In this document: positions 34,651 through 46,751 of the stretch, one piece after another
Layout: each line of letters opens with the position of its first letter
Numbering within the stretch: position 1 is the stretch's first letter
NCBI GenBank assembly: GCA_037974965.1
Contig: JBBPFI010000003.1
Coordinates: 2,232,001 to 2,296,000 of the forward strand
Length of the DNA: 64,000 nucleotides
Reading direction: 5' to 3'
Origin: Dacryopinax spathularia
Taxonomy: Eukaryota > Basidiomycota > Dacrymycetes > Dacrymycetales > Dacrymycetaceae
Notes under the pieces: model-generated
The model's input: only the letters and a program-made list of their open reading frames with translations
Database searches by the model: none
Told to the model about the DNA's origin: nothing
Position numbers and translations under genes: made by a program

Positions 34651-35750
34651 AGCGGTTAGTCTATAGTGCAGAGGACTCAAGCAAGGATCCGTGCGACCAA
34701 CCAAGGATACCGTCCCGCATATCTAGATTCCGCTATATCCCGTGAGACTGTATTTTCCCATGCTCATCTGGCCTCTTCGCTCTCGAAGAAACTAATAACT
34801 GCTGCAACATTCCACCTCGTCCACATCGAATCTAGGCGCCCGTGCCGCCACACTTGGCCTAGCAAGACAAGACCAGATCGTGCTCCAAGCCTAATCCGGA
34901 TAATCCGCGGGGAATCAGATAGGCCACCATAAGCCGTCCATGCCGCCGCAAGCTCCGTCCGAGTCAACATACAGAAGCCGTACAACGCAGCCCCACGACC
35001 CCATCCCCATCATACCAATTCTGTTCGGTTGTCCCTACCTTACCCCTGCTTCCGATCAATTCTGTGTCCGGTTGAAGCCAGATGCTGGACGACATTGGCG
35101 AGCGGAACGTTGCTCTGATGGTCACGCACCCCTGCCCGAAGGAGCTGCAAACTCGGGCACCCGACGAGACCAGCGATACAGCCCATCGGCGGTGTACGCA
35201 GCGCACCCGCTCATACGCGGGTGGCTCTGTCTGCAATCTCCCTGATTTCGGAGTCCTTGACATGCGGTGCAGCAGTGCAGGGACCGCGAGACACAGCACA
35301 CACAGAATAATGAAAGCAGAATTGGAGGTCTCGAACGGAACGGAAGAGAAGCGCCCGAACGCGGGACCGCACTGTGACTCGCACAGCCCCGCTCCGATCG
35401 TCCGCTCTTCCGTTTCATTCCCCACGTCTTTGCCCTGTCAACCACCGACATCTCTATTGAATCATGAGCCGCAGCGATGACTCCCTGGACAATACCTGTC
35501 TACCGAGCTGACAAAGCAAACCGGCGATGTTACCTTTCAACAACGTCTCTGTTTCTCTCTCGAAATTCCTTGCTACTCACTTCTGCCAGTTGATAGAAAG
35601 GAGCAGCTTCTGCCGTGCCTCTCATTTTGTCTGATTCCTGCAGATGTCTTCGTGTAGCAACCATCTTCTGTGATATGCGATGTCTTATCCCAGACATCTC
35701 GGGTTTGACCTGCGCTGACAGGTCGACCTAATGTCACGCATCCTGCCTAA

Positions 35751-35789
35751 ACGGGTCTTCCTTCCGAAATGGGAAGGAAGATGCCCCGT
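35751..35789. repeat. Imperfect hairpin
   Basis: A 10-bp perfect arm (TCTTCCTTCC / GGAAGGAAGA) with a 6-nt loop is extended by a further 5 bp (ACGGG / CCCGT) after a 3-nt bulge. Function unknown. Confidence 0.6.
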
Positions 35790-36884
35790 CTTCTAACATC
35801 TTCCTGCCATCCATCGCGGGATCGCGGCACAAAGCGGGCCGAAACCTCCTATCCATCTGTTCTTTCATCCATCCTCTTGCCGATGTCGACGGAATGCCAA
35901 GCTTCCTAGCAGGACAATGGGTTCAGAACTGCCAGCGAAAAGTCGAGATTGTGGATTTAATCGCTCGTACGAGTGCGGAAGGCCGTCGTTGGCGCTCACT
36001 CTCTGTACCCAGTTGGAACTTCCTCTGAGCTGTTCTGGAGACGCCGTCCTCAACTTGTCTAGCACCCACATATTCTCTTCATGCTGGAGCATCAACCCGA
36101 TTTCCATAAACGGAGAAGAGATCAACTTCTTCCCGGCTATCAAAGCGGTCGATAGGTTCTCCATGAAGGCACCGCATTCATCGTGGATCGTATTCCAGAA
36201 CGAGGGGCAATATCTATTGTCTTGCTTGTCCGCGGAGCGCCCGTCCGTGCGGTTCGGGTGAACGAATACTTGCGCATGTGGGGCAGCATGGATCTCGGGA
36301 GCTGCCGACCAGCTTTCAGAAGCAGCTGTTTGTCTGGGCCAGTTGAAGTCCTTGATGCAGCTCCGCGTTGGGAGGCGTGCGGTGTTGCTAAGACCGCGCC
36401 TCGCTGGATAGCTACCGCATTGAGGTGTAGGTTTACGACAATAATATTGCGAGTATATGTTATTGTACACACTGCGTGGGTGGTCCGTTGCTTGTGCCGT
36501 CTGTCCATCCGTTCAACATGCTCCGTTCAAATCCCCAGGGAGGTGCTTGCTGGAAGAAGCGGTACGCAAAGCCCGATTCACAGACCTACCCGTTCTATAT
36601 CGACCACGAAACTGGACCTTGACCACGGGATGGATTGGACGCGAAGCAACACGATTCGACTCTACAAAATGAGGACGTCGTAGGGCGCCAGAGTCCAACC
36701 GCTTTAAGAGACGTGGGCGCGTCCGGGGGAGCCAAAAAACCAATACATTGTGAACATTAAGTGCATGAATGGTAAGGTATCATGTATACAGTCATGAGGT
36801 GGCATTATAGCGAATGCGTATAATATCGAGAAGTGTCGTGAGCAGAGCAAGAAGCGGCAGCATCGCAAGAAGGCACGGACGAGG

Positions 36885-37904
36885 TCACTGCAACAAGCCG
36901 TCAGACGAAAGTGATTGTGTGACTCTTCGTTGCACTCACATAGTATTCGATCTCAAGCTGGAGGAGCAAGTCCTGTCAGCCAACACGAGGATGTGACGGA
37001 AATCAGGGTACGCACGAAGAGGAAAGCGACGTTCTGCGGCCACAGCAGGTTTAACCCGGCTGGATTGTAGACGTCCCTGTTCAAGCGGTCGAACGTCGCT
37101 CGTAACTTCTTCATCTCCTGCCGTAGCCATCAGTTTTGTTCAGCCTCGTCCATGCGGCACGCACCCTCTCGTAATGGGTCGAAAACAACAGCCAAGATAG
37201 ATACAGTGTAAGGATCGCAAGCATGTTATCGAAGAAGCTCCACCAGAGGCTGTGAGCCGAGATGAGTCGTTCATTGATGGTATTGATCGTCTCTTGGAAT
37301 TGGGTGTGGGTTATGCGACCTTCCAACTCTAGCGGGTATGCTGGATGAAACCTGAAGGCAACCTCGTCAGTACGCAGCCTCAGTCAGCATGGGAAGCAAA
37401 GACATACTGTATTATCTCCCCTCCCGAGTAGTCTCTTTCTACTCGCAAGATCTCCCTCGGATAATGCACGCCTATCTTTCCAGTCGGAGGTGTGCCATAC
37501 GCGGAGGTCGATGCGGGAGGTCCAATATAGTAAGAGGATTTGGGTATTCGTGGAGCTCTGCGAAAAGTATATGACATATTAGCACAAATGTACAATCGTA
37601 AGGTAATGAAGAGGGGAGGAAAGGAGACGCACGTCTCTGCGCTCGTGCTCGGCCGGCCTTTTACAGCTCTGTCGGGGTCTAGCCTGCTACCGTTGCCATA
37701 CCGTTCTCGTTCGCTCGCACTCCCGGTCGTCCCTTGACGCAACAGCCCGGTACTGCTTTTCTCGCTGATGGCGACCGCCCCCGCGTGCTCGCCGTCGCCG
37801 GCGGTATCCCCTGCGTGGCCGTTGCTCCGGCTGGTGACAGTGTTGTTGCGGCTCAACGTGGGGCTGGGAGGGCCAAGGTGCGGGGATGGATGGTATGACG
37901 ACAT
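36885..37904 (-). CDS. ERF4: Erf4/Golgin-A7 family protein, palmitoyltransferase subunit
   Basis: Minus-strand exons keep phase: 37904-37633, 37557-37408, 37351-37165, 37117-37016, 36957-36940 and a last exon that starts with the stop codon (36887-36885), giving 243 aa. The first ~110 residues are disordered. The Golgin-A7/Erf4 domain follows: KIGVHYPREILRVERDYSGG, FHPAYPLELEGRI, then TQFQETINTINERLISAHS, a membrane-associated stretch (FFDNMLAILTLYLSWLLF) and the terminal LFLEIEYY. Family members partner DHHC enzymes (Erf2/Erf4; human GOLGA7/ZDHHC9) that palmitoylate Ras-type proteins at ER/Golgi membranes. If the last intron is retained, translation adds 12 residues (VSATKSHTITFV) before a stop, so the spliced end at YY fits the family better. 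Confidence 0.88.
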
Positions 37905-38209
37905 GGAGACCGGATATGCGGGTTGTCCACGTTCAAGCTGGGCTGACTTCAGACTTTAATTGTAGCCAGGTCGCGTTCTGCGATATGGAAAGGTGGATAT
38001 GTCGTGTTTGTAGCCACGACAACGAGGAATGGGTGACGGGCGCGCGTTGAACCCTGGGAACGTTGTAAGGGTTCTATTCGGCGTTCTTCCTAGACGAATG
38101 AAGCGGGGAATGATAGGGCAACGGACTAGGGCTCCAGGTCCCGATGAGCGAAGCCATAATATACCAATAGGTAGTTCTATCATTATGTCAAATACTAAGT
38201 AAGCGCCGA
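37905..38209. other. Spacer between the ERF4 and UTP25 genes
   Basis: 305 nt holding the ERF4 promoter and the UTP25 3' flank. No frame or motif stands out. Confidence 0.5.
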
Positions 38210-40549
38210 TTATACGAAAGTAAAAACATCCTCCTGGCTCTTGATCATCTTCCGAGCATCCCGCGTCCCGACTATTCGCTCAAGACGCAAGAAGTCATAC
38301 TGGCAGAAGATGGCTTCTACAAAGACATCGTTACCCTCAATGTCCTGCGCATCCTGGAACGGCATAGCGAGGAGCTCTTCGTAGTAATTGCCGTGCTCTG
38401 GTAAGGCGTAGAAGATGACGTTCTTGAAACCGCGAATGCGGTAACGGCGGTAGAAGTGAAAGCGCTCGGTCATCAGGATAAAGGCCTTGTTCCCGGCGAA
38501 GAATTGTTGTCTTGCCCGCGCAATGTCGGAATTATCAGCATCCCTGTGAATAAGTGAGACGAGTGCGTTCCCGAAGCTATGGCAGCCATACTCTGATAAG
38601 GTGGTATACGATATTGTGTCAGCCTCCTTGAAGTGGTTCCGAAGACGTATGTAGTCGAAGTAGGATGGTATAAAGATCATGGTATTCACGCTGCGCACAG
38701 CTGATTTGAGGAGGGCAGGAAGAACCTAGATCTAGGATGAGAATGCAGCACCTCATCATCAGTCATGGCTTACCTGTTTGGTGAAATACTCGAAGCGGGC
38801 GTCCGGTTCTTGCAGAGGGCTGGAGCAGTTGAACTTCATAAAAGTCTGCGAGAACTGTGAGCTCGACAACCACCATCAACGAAGGCTCACTCAACTTACC
38901 TGCTGAATGCCTTTAGGTATATGGGTCAGGATACCAGCAAAACGTTGTTCCGTCTTAAGCTTTCCCGCCACGTTGCTGAGTGACTTGTTGTAGAGCGCCC
39001 TCATTTCCGGGGTTTCGTATGGCGAGAACATCAAGGTTTGTCGGAGTTTGGCGGCGCTAACGACACCCGCTTAGGTACAATCATGATTAGAGCAATTGTG
39101 ACGTACTGTCCATCCAGGTACCATGGCTTTATGCGGGAGAAGTCCGTATCACGGGTTTCGTTGGGAAGCTTGTTAAGGTGCTCAAAGACAAACTAGACAA
39201 GGGTCAGGACTGTGCATTGATGCACAAAAGGTTGGCATACCTGCAAGTGTTCCCAGTTCTGCATCGACATCACATCCAATTGATCGATAACAAGAATTTC
39301 AATCGAGGATAAGAAATCTGCGCTCTTCGATCTGAAGACTGGTCAATCCCATCGCCAGCAATTCTCCAGTACCGAACTCACTTGTCCTTCTCAATCAAGA
39401 TCTTCAAGCCTAGCGGGCTGGCCACCATCATGTCGGAGGAATAGAATTCGGTAAACAGCTTCAGCGCCTTCCGCGTCAGCTTCAGCCCAAATCGGAAATT
39501 GTCGTCAATGTTGCCCTTGAAAGTGTCCACATGATCCCTCGGATAAATTTCAGGATGCTCCGCTAGTCGGTCCGCGACTCCTTCCGGCAGGGAATATTCC
39601 TTGATGAATCGGGCATGATTCTCGGTCTGACTTGTTGGAGAGTTGGAAATGAGCGTTTGGATCCACGAAAGGGCGGAGTTCCGAAGTGGCAGGAGGAAGA
39701 GCACTTTTGGTCGGGTGAACCCCTGATCTTGCACGTCCGCCGGCGGTTCGGCCCCTTTAGTCTCGTCGAAGTGGGCGAGACGCTCGTTGTTCTTCAGCAC
39801 ACGCCGTCGTGTCCTAGAATACGGTGAGCAACAACACAGACAAGTCCATTTACAGTCATACCTTAGAACGTGATTCAGGGCATGTGCGGAAATGGCCTCT
39901 CGGAAGGCTTGTTGTTTCCTTCCATCCCGATTGGAGATGAAAACGTCTTCGTATGTTCCGATAAGTTTGGTGTAGTCGGTGCATAATGTTTTCATCTCAT
40001 CACTGAGCGAATCCAGACGAGACTTGAATGAAGCGAGCAGCTTCTCCTCCATCTTTAACAGTGTCAGCTGCACTCAACATCCAGAGTGATTTGGAAGCTG
40101 ACCTTGGCTGGCGGACGAGGAGCATCAACAGGAGTATCTTCCAAGACAGATTCTTGAAAGGTCCCCAAAGAGCCGATCTTTCGTGATCGAGTGATCCATT
40201 TGCCAGCATCAAGCGCTTTGAGCATAGATGGAGATAGAGCAGAGGTAGAGGCTCCAAAATGCTCGTTGAAAGGATCTTTAGCGTCAGTAGCTTCCGTTTC
40301 ATCCTCCGGGGCTTCGTCAATGTCGACTGCAGCTGTATTGTCCTCAGAAGGCTTTTCGAGGTCGGCACTGCGTAAAGAAGATGTCTTCTGCGATTCAGAG
40401 CTGAGCTGAACCTTTCGCTTTCCACCGAGTTTTATCCTCTTTCCGGGTGGTTCAGGCTCTCCATTTTGAAGACGCTTTTTCGCTCTCTTAGTCGCCGAGA
40501 CATTCAGAAGAGTCAAGAGCTTTGTAGAGACAGGATTATCGTCGTCCAT
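38210..40549 (-). CDS. UTP25: U3 snoRNP-associated protein Utp25
   Basis: Eight minus-strand exons keep phase: 40549-40103, 40052-39862, 39813-39382, 39331-39241, 39192-39107, 39056-38900, 38845-38774 and 38725-38210, giving 663 aa. The first ~115 residues are charged and disordered. Conserved Utp25/Def landmarks follow: [95 protein letters not shown], the [18 protein letters not shown] segment, [15 protein letters not shown] and [17 protein letters not shown]. The protein has a DEAD-helicase-like fold with degenerate motifs (VIDQLDV stands where a helicase has DEAD) and serves early 18S rRNA processing in the SSU processome. It is divergent from the dNTPase gene. Confidence 0.93.
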
Positions 40550-40790
40550 GGTCGCCAGTATACATTAAAGCCCAAATAAGAGAAAAGGTCGATCAACCTG
40601 CGGATAAGTCAAGAAGAAGGCGCCGAAAAATTAGGGTCCGCGACGCGTCCCCTGCAGAAAGAAATCAGGCGCGCGTTCCCGATGAGGAGCACGTTCCCGC
40701 GTCGGTCCCACATTGTCATCTCTACATTACCACCACATCATCTTTACATTATCATTCCCTCTTTGTTCCCGTACGCACACCGAGGTCGTT
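40550..40790. promoter_or_regulatory. Short divergent promoter with an ACGCGT box
   Basis: Only 241 nt separate the UTP25 and dNTPase start codons. ACGCGT at 40643-40648 matches the MluI cell-cycle box bound by fungal MBF in G1/S promoters. A G1/S link would make sense for a dNTP-controlling enzyme. One hexamer is weak evidence by itself. Confidence 0.45.
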
Positions 40791-43123
40791 ATGGCGAGGC
40801 TGGCGTCAGCTTTTGAGCTGACATCTCCACGCTTCTTTGATCTGGATGATGATGATGTGCTGGTCGACGAAGATGCAAGAGTCTACAACAGTGTACCAAA
40901 ACCTCGCATTATCAAGGACTCTGTGCATGGCTACAGTAAGCAGACACCTTTGTCCACGTTCGCACTCCTCAATCATGTGCAGTGACTATGGCCGACCCCG
41001 TGGTGCAGGCGTTCCTCGACAGCCCGCAAATACAACGGCTTCGATATATCAAGCAGCTGGGTACGGGCTACTTCGTTTGGCCGGGTGCTTCGCACAACCG
41101 TTTCGAACATAGCTTAGGTGCGTTCTACGCATACCACTTGCATATACACGTGTTGATTACCCTTTCGACAGGTGTATGCCACCTAGCCGGCCTGCTGGCA
41201 GAGCGCTTGCGAGCGCAACAACCCTACCTGGGCATCGACGACCGCGACGTGAGATGTGTAAGGTTAGCAGGGCTATGTCATGACCTGGGTACGTCATGGG
41301 AAGCCCGCATATATGCCTATTCTAACTGGTGCTACCAGGTCATGGTCCTTTCAGTCACGTCTGGGACGGCCTGTTCCTGCCGGAGGCGACGTACGTTGCC
41401 CATATTGACACCTGGTCTCCATTGATGGCTATCCAGAGGCGAGGCTTGGGCGCATGAGTTAGGATCAGAGATGATGCTGGATTATTTGGTTGAAGACAAC
41501 GAAATAGACATTCCAGAGAAAGATGTCGCGTTTGTGAAGGCTTTGATTGCCGGAGACCCAGACAGGTGGTAAGCGATGTTGCGCATATAAGCACCTTGTG
41601 CAGTTCTAACTGGTGCTGGATAGTCCGGACGAAAAGAGGTTTCTCTTTCAGATTGTGGCCAACAAGCTGAACGGCATCGATGTCGACAAGTACGTCTCTG
41701 TCGTTCAGAAGATGACAACATGTACTGATCACCTCCACGCAGGTTTGACTACATGGAAAGAGATTCACACTGCCTCGGGGTAACGTGCCCCATAGACGTC
41801 CACCGGTACGCCTGGCGACGCTGTTGCTGGGAAAACGTACTGACCTCTGCACAGGCTGATCAGAAGTTCCCGAGTGATCGCCAACACGATATGTTACAGT
41901 AATAAAGTGCGCATATATGCTGCCTTTGTGTGAAGCAGAACTGATCATCAGTCCAGGACGCTTATAATGTATATGAACTGTTTTATTCCCGATATTCCCT
42001 GCATAAGCGTATATATAATCATAAGGCTGGTGAGTCCGATTGATAGAGGACAAATGGGTCAACCTTCTAATGTGACGCAGCTTCAGCAATCGAGCATATG
42101 ATCGTGGATGCTCTTATCAAGGCGGATCCTATCCTGAAGCTAGTAGAACAAACCAAGGATCCCAGAAGATACCTCTACCTAACCGATTCAGTGGTGGAAG
42201 AGATCGAAAGATCTCAAGACCCCGTACGCTTCGGTCGCGGGAATGTAGTACAAATGTGCTGATTCAGTTGACAGGCCCTAGCTGAATCGCGCAAGATTAT
42301 TCACAGACTTCGAGTGCGCGATCTCTATAAAGTTGTCGACTACCTTATTCTCCCGAATAATTACTACCTCCTCTGGAAGAATACTGGTCTGCTGGAGCCT
42401 GCGCAGGTTGTGCAGCGAGCCCAGGAGGAAAACGTGGATGAGGAAGGCGCTCTGAAGCCGGAAGATATCATCATTAGCTGGTCTGTGCTGCATTTCGGCT
42501 CAAAGGAGAAAGATCCGATCCGCTCTGTCCGCTTCTACTCTTGGCAGTCACCACATAGTGAGCCAGCCGTTGTTGCACCCCTGTGTGACAGACTAACGGA
42601 AAATCTCAGAAGCGTTCAGAGCACGGAAGGATTGGATCTCGCAGGTTACCGCCGACCAATGGCAAGAAGTGCTTGTCCGCTGCATTGTTCGCGATCCAAG
42701 GTATGACATGGAGCCTCTTGTCCATGTACGTCTGATCTGACAAGGCCACACAGTAAATTTGGACTTGCACAAGCCGCCTTCCGTGCTGCCGTCAAGCACA
42801 TGCCCCTCATTCCTACTGCTGCTCCTTCACAAACGCCGTCACCGATGTTAATGGCGACTTCGGCTTCACCAGTGCCTGGCTTAGGCATAACGTCCGCCCT
42901 TCCGCCTCCCTCTTTCCCCGGCACGCCTTCTCTGCCCGCGGTCGACCAGACACCGGGCAGAGAGAATCCATTTACAACCGTTCCATCCAAATTCTCCGTT
43001 CAATCACCAATGGAATCACCTATCCGAAGGAGGAAGAGGGACGATGTGAACGGAGACCACCTCGGCTCACCAAAGCCGACACCCCTCAAAAAAGCCAAAG
43101 CCAACGGTTCTAATGGAGCATAA
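40791..43123 (+). CDS. SAMHD1-like HD-domain dNTP triphosphohydrolase
   Basis: Thirteen exons keep phase: 40791-40935, 40983-41117, 41172-41288, 41339-41390, 41437-41565, 41624-41689, 41743-41805, 41855-41898, 41952-42029, 42081-42223, 42275-42557, 42610-42700 and 42754-43123, giving 571 aa. About 35 N-terminal residues lead into the family start ([10 protein letters not shown]). The HD core has [29 protein letters not shown], the metal-binding [15 protein letters not shown], and [12 protein letters not shown] with the later Asp ligand. [29 protein letters not shown] and the VRFYS...[10 protein letters not shown] region continue the SAMHD1 pattern. The last ~120 residues are Pro/Ser-rich with KKAKANG near the end. 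By family it converts dNTPs to deoxynucleosides and triphosphate. There is no SAM domain, so only the catalytic half of the animal protein is represented. Confidence 0.93.
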
Positions 43124-43338
43124 TACCCATCGTTTGGCTGTCTAGATATCCTGGCTCCTTATTACATTTGCATTTAATATAGTTAGTGGTCGTCAATCAT
43201 GTATCATGTTACGTATAGTTAGAGAAATATAGCATCATATTGTCCATACAGCGGTTCGGTTCGGAGTGACATTCGGGCCGTCCACTCTCATCCGGCGCAA
43301 CGCGGCGCGATCGCTGGCCCGTACGGCTTCATACCTCA

Positions 43339-44719
43339 ATGTCAGTCCGGTTCGATATCTCACGCTCTGACGATCTCCGACCATGGCTGCTTCAAGAGCT
43401 TCCCAAGCAGTAAGCACCTCCACATCTTTTCAGATAACTTGACCAACTGTCGTAGCTCTGATGCGAATCCCGCGGCGATTGCGGACTACACGATCCTGCA
43501 GCTGAAGCAGTCGGCCGGAACTGCGGAGGAGAGCGACATCGTACGACCACCAGGGTCGCAGAAGCCGGAGCCTGAAGGTACGCACGCACCCCCACCCGCT
43601 GTCTTCAAGCAGCTGCTTCACTGAAACATTGCGAGCAAGACGCCGATGGAAGTCTATATACGTCCAGCTTGTCCGAGCTGCGGGGGAAACTCGTGCAGGC
43701 GCTCGATCAGTTTGCGAGAGACGGTGAGCCTTGATCGTAGCCTGGAAAGCGCGACGCAACGGCTGATATTGGAGCGTGGCAGATATACGCGACTTCGTCG
43801 ACGAGCTGCTAGCGCATCTCCAGGCACAGGGATACCTCGTGTGGCCTACCGCTGCAACATCCAAAGGAGCCGAACCGCCAGCAACCACCCCAGCGGCAGG
43901 AACGACCATGTCGAGCTTGTCTAGATCCCCGCACGTCCGCTCTCAGGGAAGCTTCCCCGCGCTCCCGCAACCGTATCGCTTTCTCTTCGTGGGGCTCGAG
44001 CCAGCTTCGCTCTTCCTTCCGTTCTTCTTGGCGCTACTGTACCCGGCATGGTTCCAGCATCAGCTGATACCGAGCAACGCGCCGCCTTCCTCTATCGGGC
44101 CTAGGGAGGTGATGGCCATTTGGCAGCTTGGGAATTGTGCGTCCTCTTTAGCAGACGGCTCAAGACAGTACTGACTCCCTCTTTTCGGCTCATCAGGTTA
44201 CGGGCTGCTGGGACTTATCAGCTCCTTCGTCTTCAGAGCTGTGAGGGACGCGCTGCCGGACAACCCATGGGCGCAGGAGCGCATCGTAGCCGCGAGTCTG
44301 ACCGCACTGGCGATCGCCGATGTACGTCTCCCCCTATCTGCCCACGCGAGATGACCCGAGATCTTATCCGATCACAGATCACACAGTAAGACGCTCGTTT
44401 CCCGTATCACCGTCTCCCAGTAACTGAACCCGACCATCTTTTGCGCCTGCGCAGTATCCTCCTTACCCTTTTGGCGCTGCCTCCGGAGCTGAGGTTCGAC
44501 GTCGCCAAGTGGAACGCGATGACCTGGGGGAATATACCCACTGTTGTTGTTCTGTTTGTTGGGCGGTGCGTATCCTACTAGTGTTCCCGGTCCGGTCCCT
44601 CCCGGTCCGGTCCCGTCCGGCTGGGTCGTTGATTGATGTACGATGCTTACGCCCGACTTAGGATGGCATGGTTTGCTGGCATCGGACGGACGACGTATTC
44701 GAAACAGAAGGTCACGTAG
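43339..44719 (+). CDS. Predicted fusion: RBM26-like PWI domain with DUF7704 membrane domain
   Basis: Eight exons keep phase: 43339-43409, 43456-43577, 43640-43723, 43783-44136, 44197-44321, 44378-44385, 44455-44565 and 44662-44719, giving 310 aa. Residues 1-120 read as the PWI-like helical domain of RBM26/27 proteins (LRPWLLQELPKHSDANPAAIADYTILQL, interrupted by a Pro/Ser insert, then LRGKLVQALDQFARDDIRDFVDELLAHLQ). Without a stop or intron, exon 4 continues into a DUF7704-type four-helix membrane protein (YRFLFVGLEPASLFLPFFLALL, ...WNAMTWGN...). The usual zinc finger and RRM of RBM26-like proteins are absent. Alternatively DUF7704 is a separate gene starting at the ATG at 43908 (MSSLSRSP), whose N-terminus is typical for that family, with the PWI exons as a truncated upstream gene. 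Exon 6 is only 8 nt. Confidence 0.65.
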
Positions 44720-46733
44720 GGCCGATCAAGCGTGTTTGTACACGTAGTCGCACGCAGCATACTGTAGATGAAGGGCAGCATGTGTATCCGTCGACCTGAC
44801 GACGGCAGATCTAAGGAATACGAAGACGATGGAATCGCCTCGGGATCCCGTGATTGTGGACCACAAAACGTGCCCCTACCGTGCCCCCTTGCTGTCCCTT
44901 GGTCTTTGTCAACCCCAATGACGCAAAGCGCAACCGCCACCCTGCATGTGAAATACTCGTTTGGTAATTGCCATTTCCCAAAATGGACGACCGCGGAGTG
45001 CAGCTATGCGTCGGCCCGCTCGGCAGCTGTAGTTGCTCGTCCCGCTGGGAGGTGCTGTGAAGGATCTGTCCGGTTTGGCAGTGCGCATCAATGTTGTGAC
45101 CCTGCTCGCTCCACCGGGTGTTGGTGGCATGACTTATTACTTGCGGTGGGCGACAATCGACAGCATCCCAGTGGACTGCGCGTGTGCGGCAGCTCCTGCC
45201 GGCCGGTAGACCCGAAGACGCGAGGCATCTATAGACCGACACGATGGGGCAGGGTGGGAGCGGATCCCTCAGGCCATGCTCCAATCCGCAAAAGGATGTT
45301 GACTTTCGGCAACTACCCGCACCATATCCCCTGACACGCTCTTCTCTTCCGGAAGACGCTGTCAAACCATCGTTCCGCTGGCCCGATCCTGGGGATACGT
45401 CAATATTCAGGAGCTGGAATAGACGGAAATGGTTTGCGCATGTCCATACATACAGGACTTCGAAAACACGTTTTTTCCCTGCAGTGCCTGCGCATCAATG
45501 GGTTGACATCCTCCAAGCAGAAGACCACGGCGCTTCCCAAAGCACTACTAGTCAGCAGCATGGAAGAAGATATCCGATGTTCCGTGGTAGGTAACCACAC
45601 TTCCGCTTCGTTCATGGACAAGTCCTTTCCCGAACGCACGGAACTCCGCGTCTGGCCAACACTGGGCAGGAGAAGCCCTGATCAGTCAGACAGCAAGCAG
45701 TCTGATCGGGAGAGCCCGATAAGAACCGGGTGGAAGCACGACGACCGTGCGCGCGCGCGTGCGTCTTCCCACCAGATTGTGGAAGCGACCGTGATTCGCG
45801 GTGTTCTCGTCAGTCGCCAGATGAAAGCCGAATAGAAGAAGAAACGTGGTTTTTCCTTTGGAAGGAAGCGGGCTCGTGATCGTGATAGCAAGCCAGTGCT
45901 GGGAAAGGACCAGCGCATAATTCGTGCTTTGAGCCGGTTATCAGGCCCGAGGCCATCAGCCGGCAAGATGCCCGTGCGCTCGAGAACACGCCCGTAGTTG
46001 CCTGGTCGACAGATTTGTGCAGAACCGAGCTGCGCGAACACCGGATCGAAGCCAGAAGAGCGGCACCGGGACTGATAAGTCCAGAAGCGCGCGGCGGATG
46101 CGGGGTCATAGGATCTTCCGCTCGTCCAAGAAAGGCAAAAAGTGCTGCATGAGGCAGGAAACGAGACCGCGGGACTGGGTCGTAGGCGTGAGGAGCAGAC
46201 GTCCCAGAAGGAGCAGAAGGGCGCGGTACTTATTGAAGGTTTGCCGGTTGGCGGGCGGTTGCGAAAGGTGGATGTGGATGTGCGCGTCCCAAGGAGCGGG
46301 TTCACGTGCTTGGAAGATGGAAGACTAGGGTAGGTGCTGCTGAAATTTGGCTATATTTAGGCATGAAGGTCCTAGCTCAGTCGACCGCAGCAGTAATGCC
46401 CGCTGGCTCGGTATCTGAAATATGCCAGTCTACGCCATTGTAAACTGCGAGTGCTGCACAAAGGCCGACAATGATCGAACATGCCGTTAGTGGCAGACAA
46501 GGTCGGTGATCAGGATCCAGCCCGCGCCTTCCGTACTCAGTCAGGGCTCTGAAGTCAATCTTATCCCGCGGCAGAAGCCGCACTAAGCACACGCTTCTCG
46601 CGCAGTTTGAGTCGCCTGTCGGCGGCCGGTTGTTCCTGAGCAACAGAAGCCGTGAGTGATGTACTGTTGTATCCACACTCTTCCATGCTTCTCTCGCCTC
46701 ATTTTCCTGCCTTTCCAGATCATGTTCCGCTCT

Positions 46734-46751
46734 GATGATGATGATGATGAT
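46734..46751 (+). repeat. (GAT)6 microsatellite
   Basis: Six uninterrupted GAT units in non-coding DNA. Confidence 0.85.

Larger units (their letters stand above)
32988..36884. other. Gene-poor 3.9-kb stretch
   Basis: The first ~700 nt are the GC-rich promoter region of the bZIP gene, with frames open by chance on both strands. From about 33640 to 34650 the base composition drops sharply. From 34650 to 36880 the DNA is ordinary in composition, but no frame has recognisable content. Overlapping frames at 35865-36470 (minus) and 35917-36261 (plus) cannot both be real, and neither has clear splice context. No tRNA passes a cloverleaf check by eye. Confidence 0.5.

Noticed and set aside
35865-36470. 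Minus-strand frame of 201 codons
   Set aside because: A plus-strand frame covers the same bases. Residue order looks random in both.
36500-36560. Possible tRNA, from the B-box-like GTTCAAATCCCC
   Set aside because: The bases around it do not form a T-arm or an acceptor stem, and no A box lies at the right distance.
45682-46305. Minus-strand frame of 207 codons
   Set aside because: No domain. Ser/Arg/Pro-biased content typical of chance frames in GC-rich DNA.
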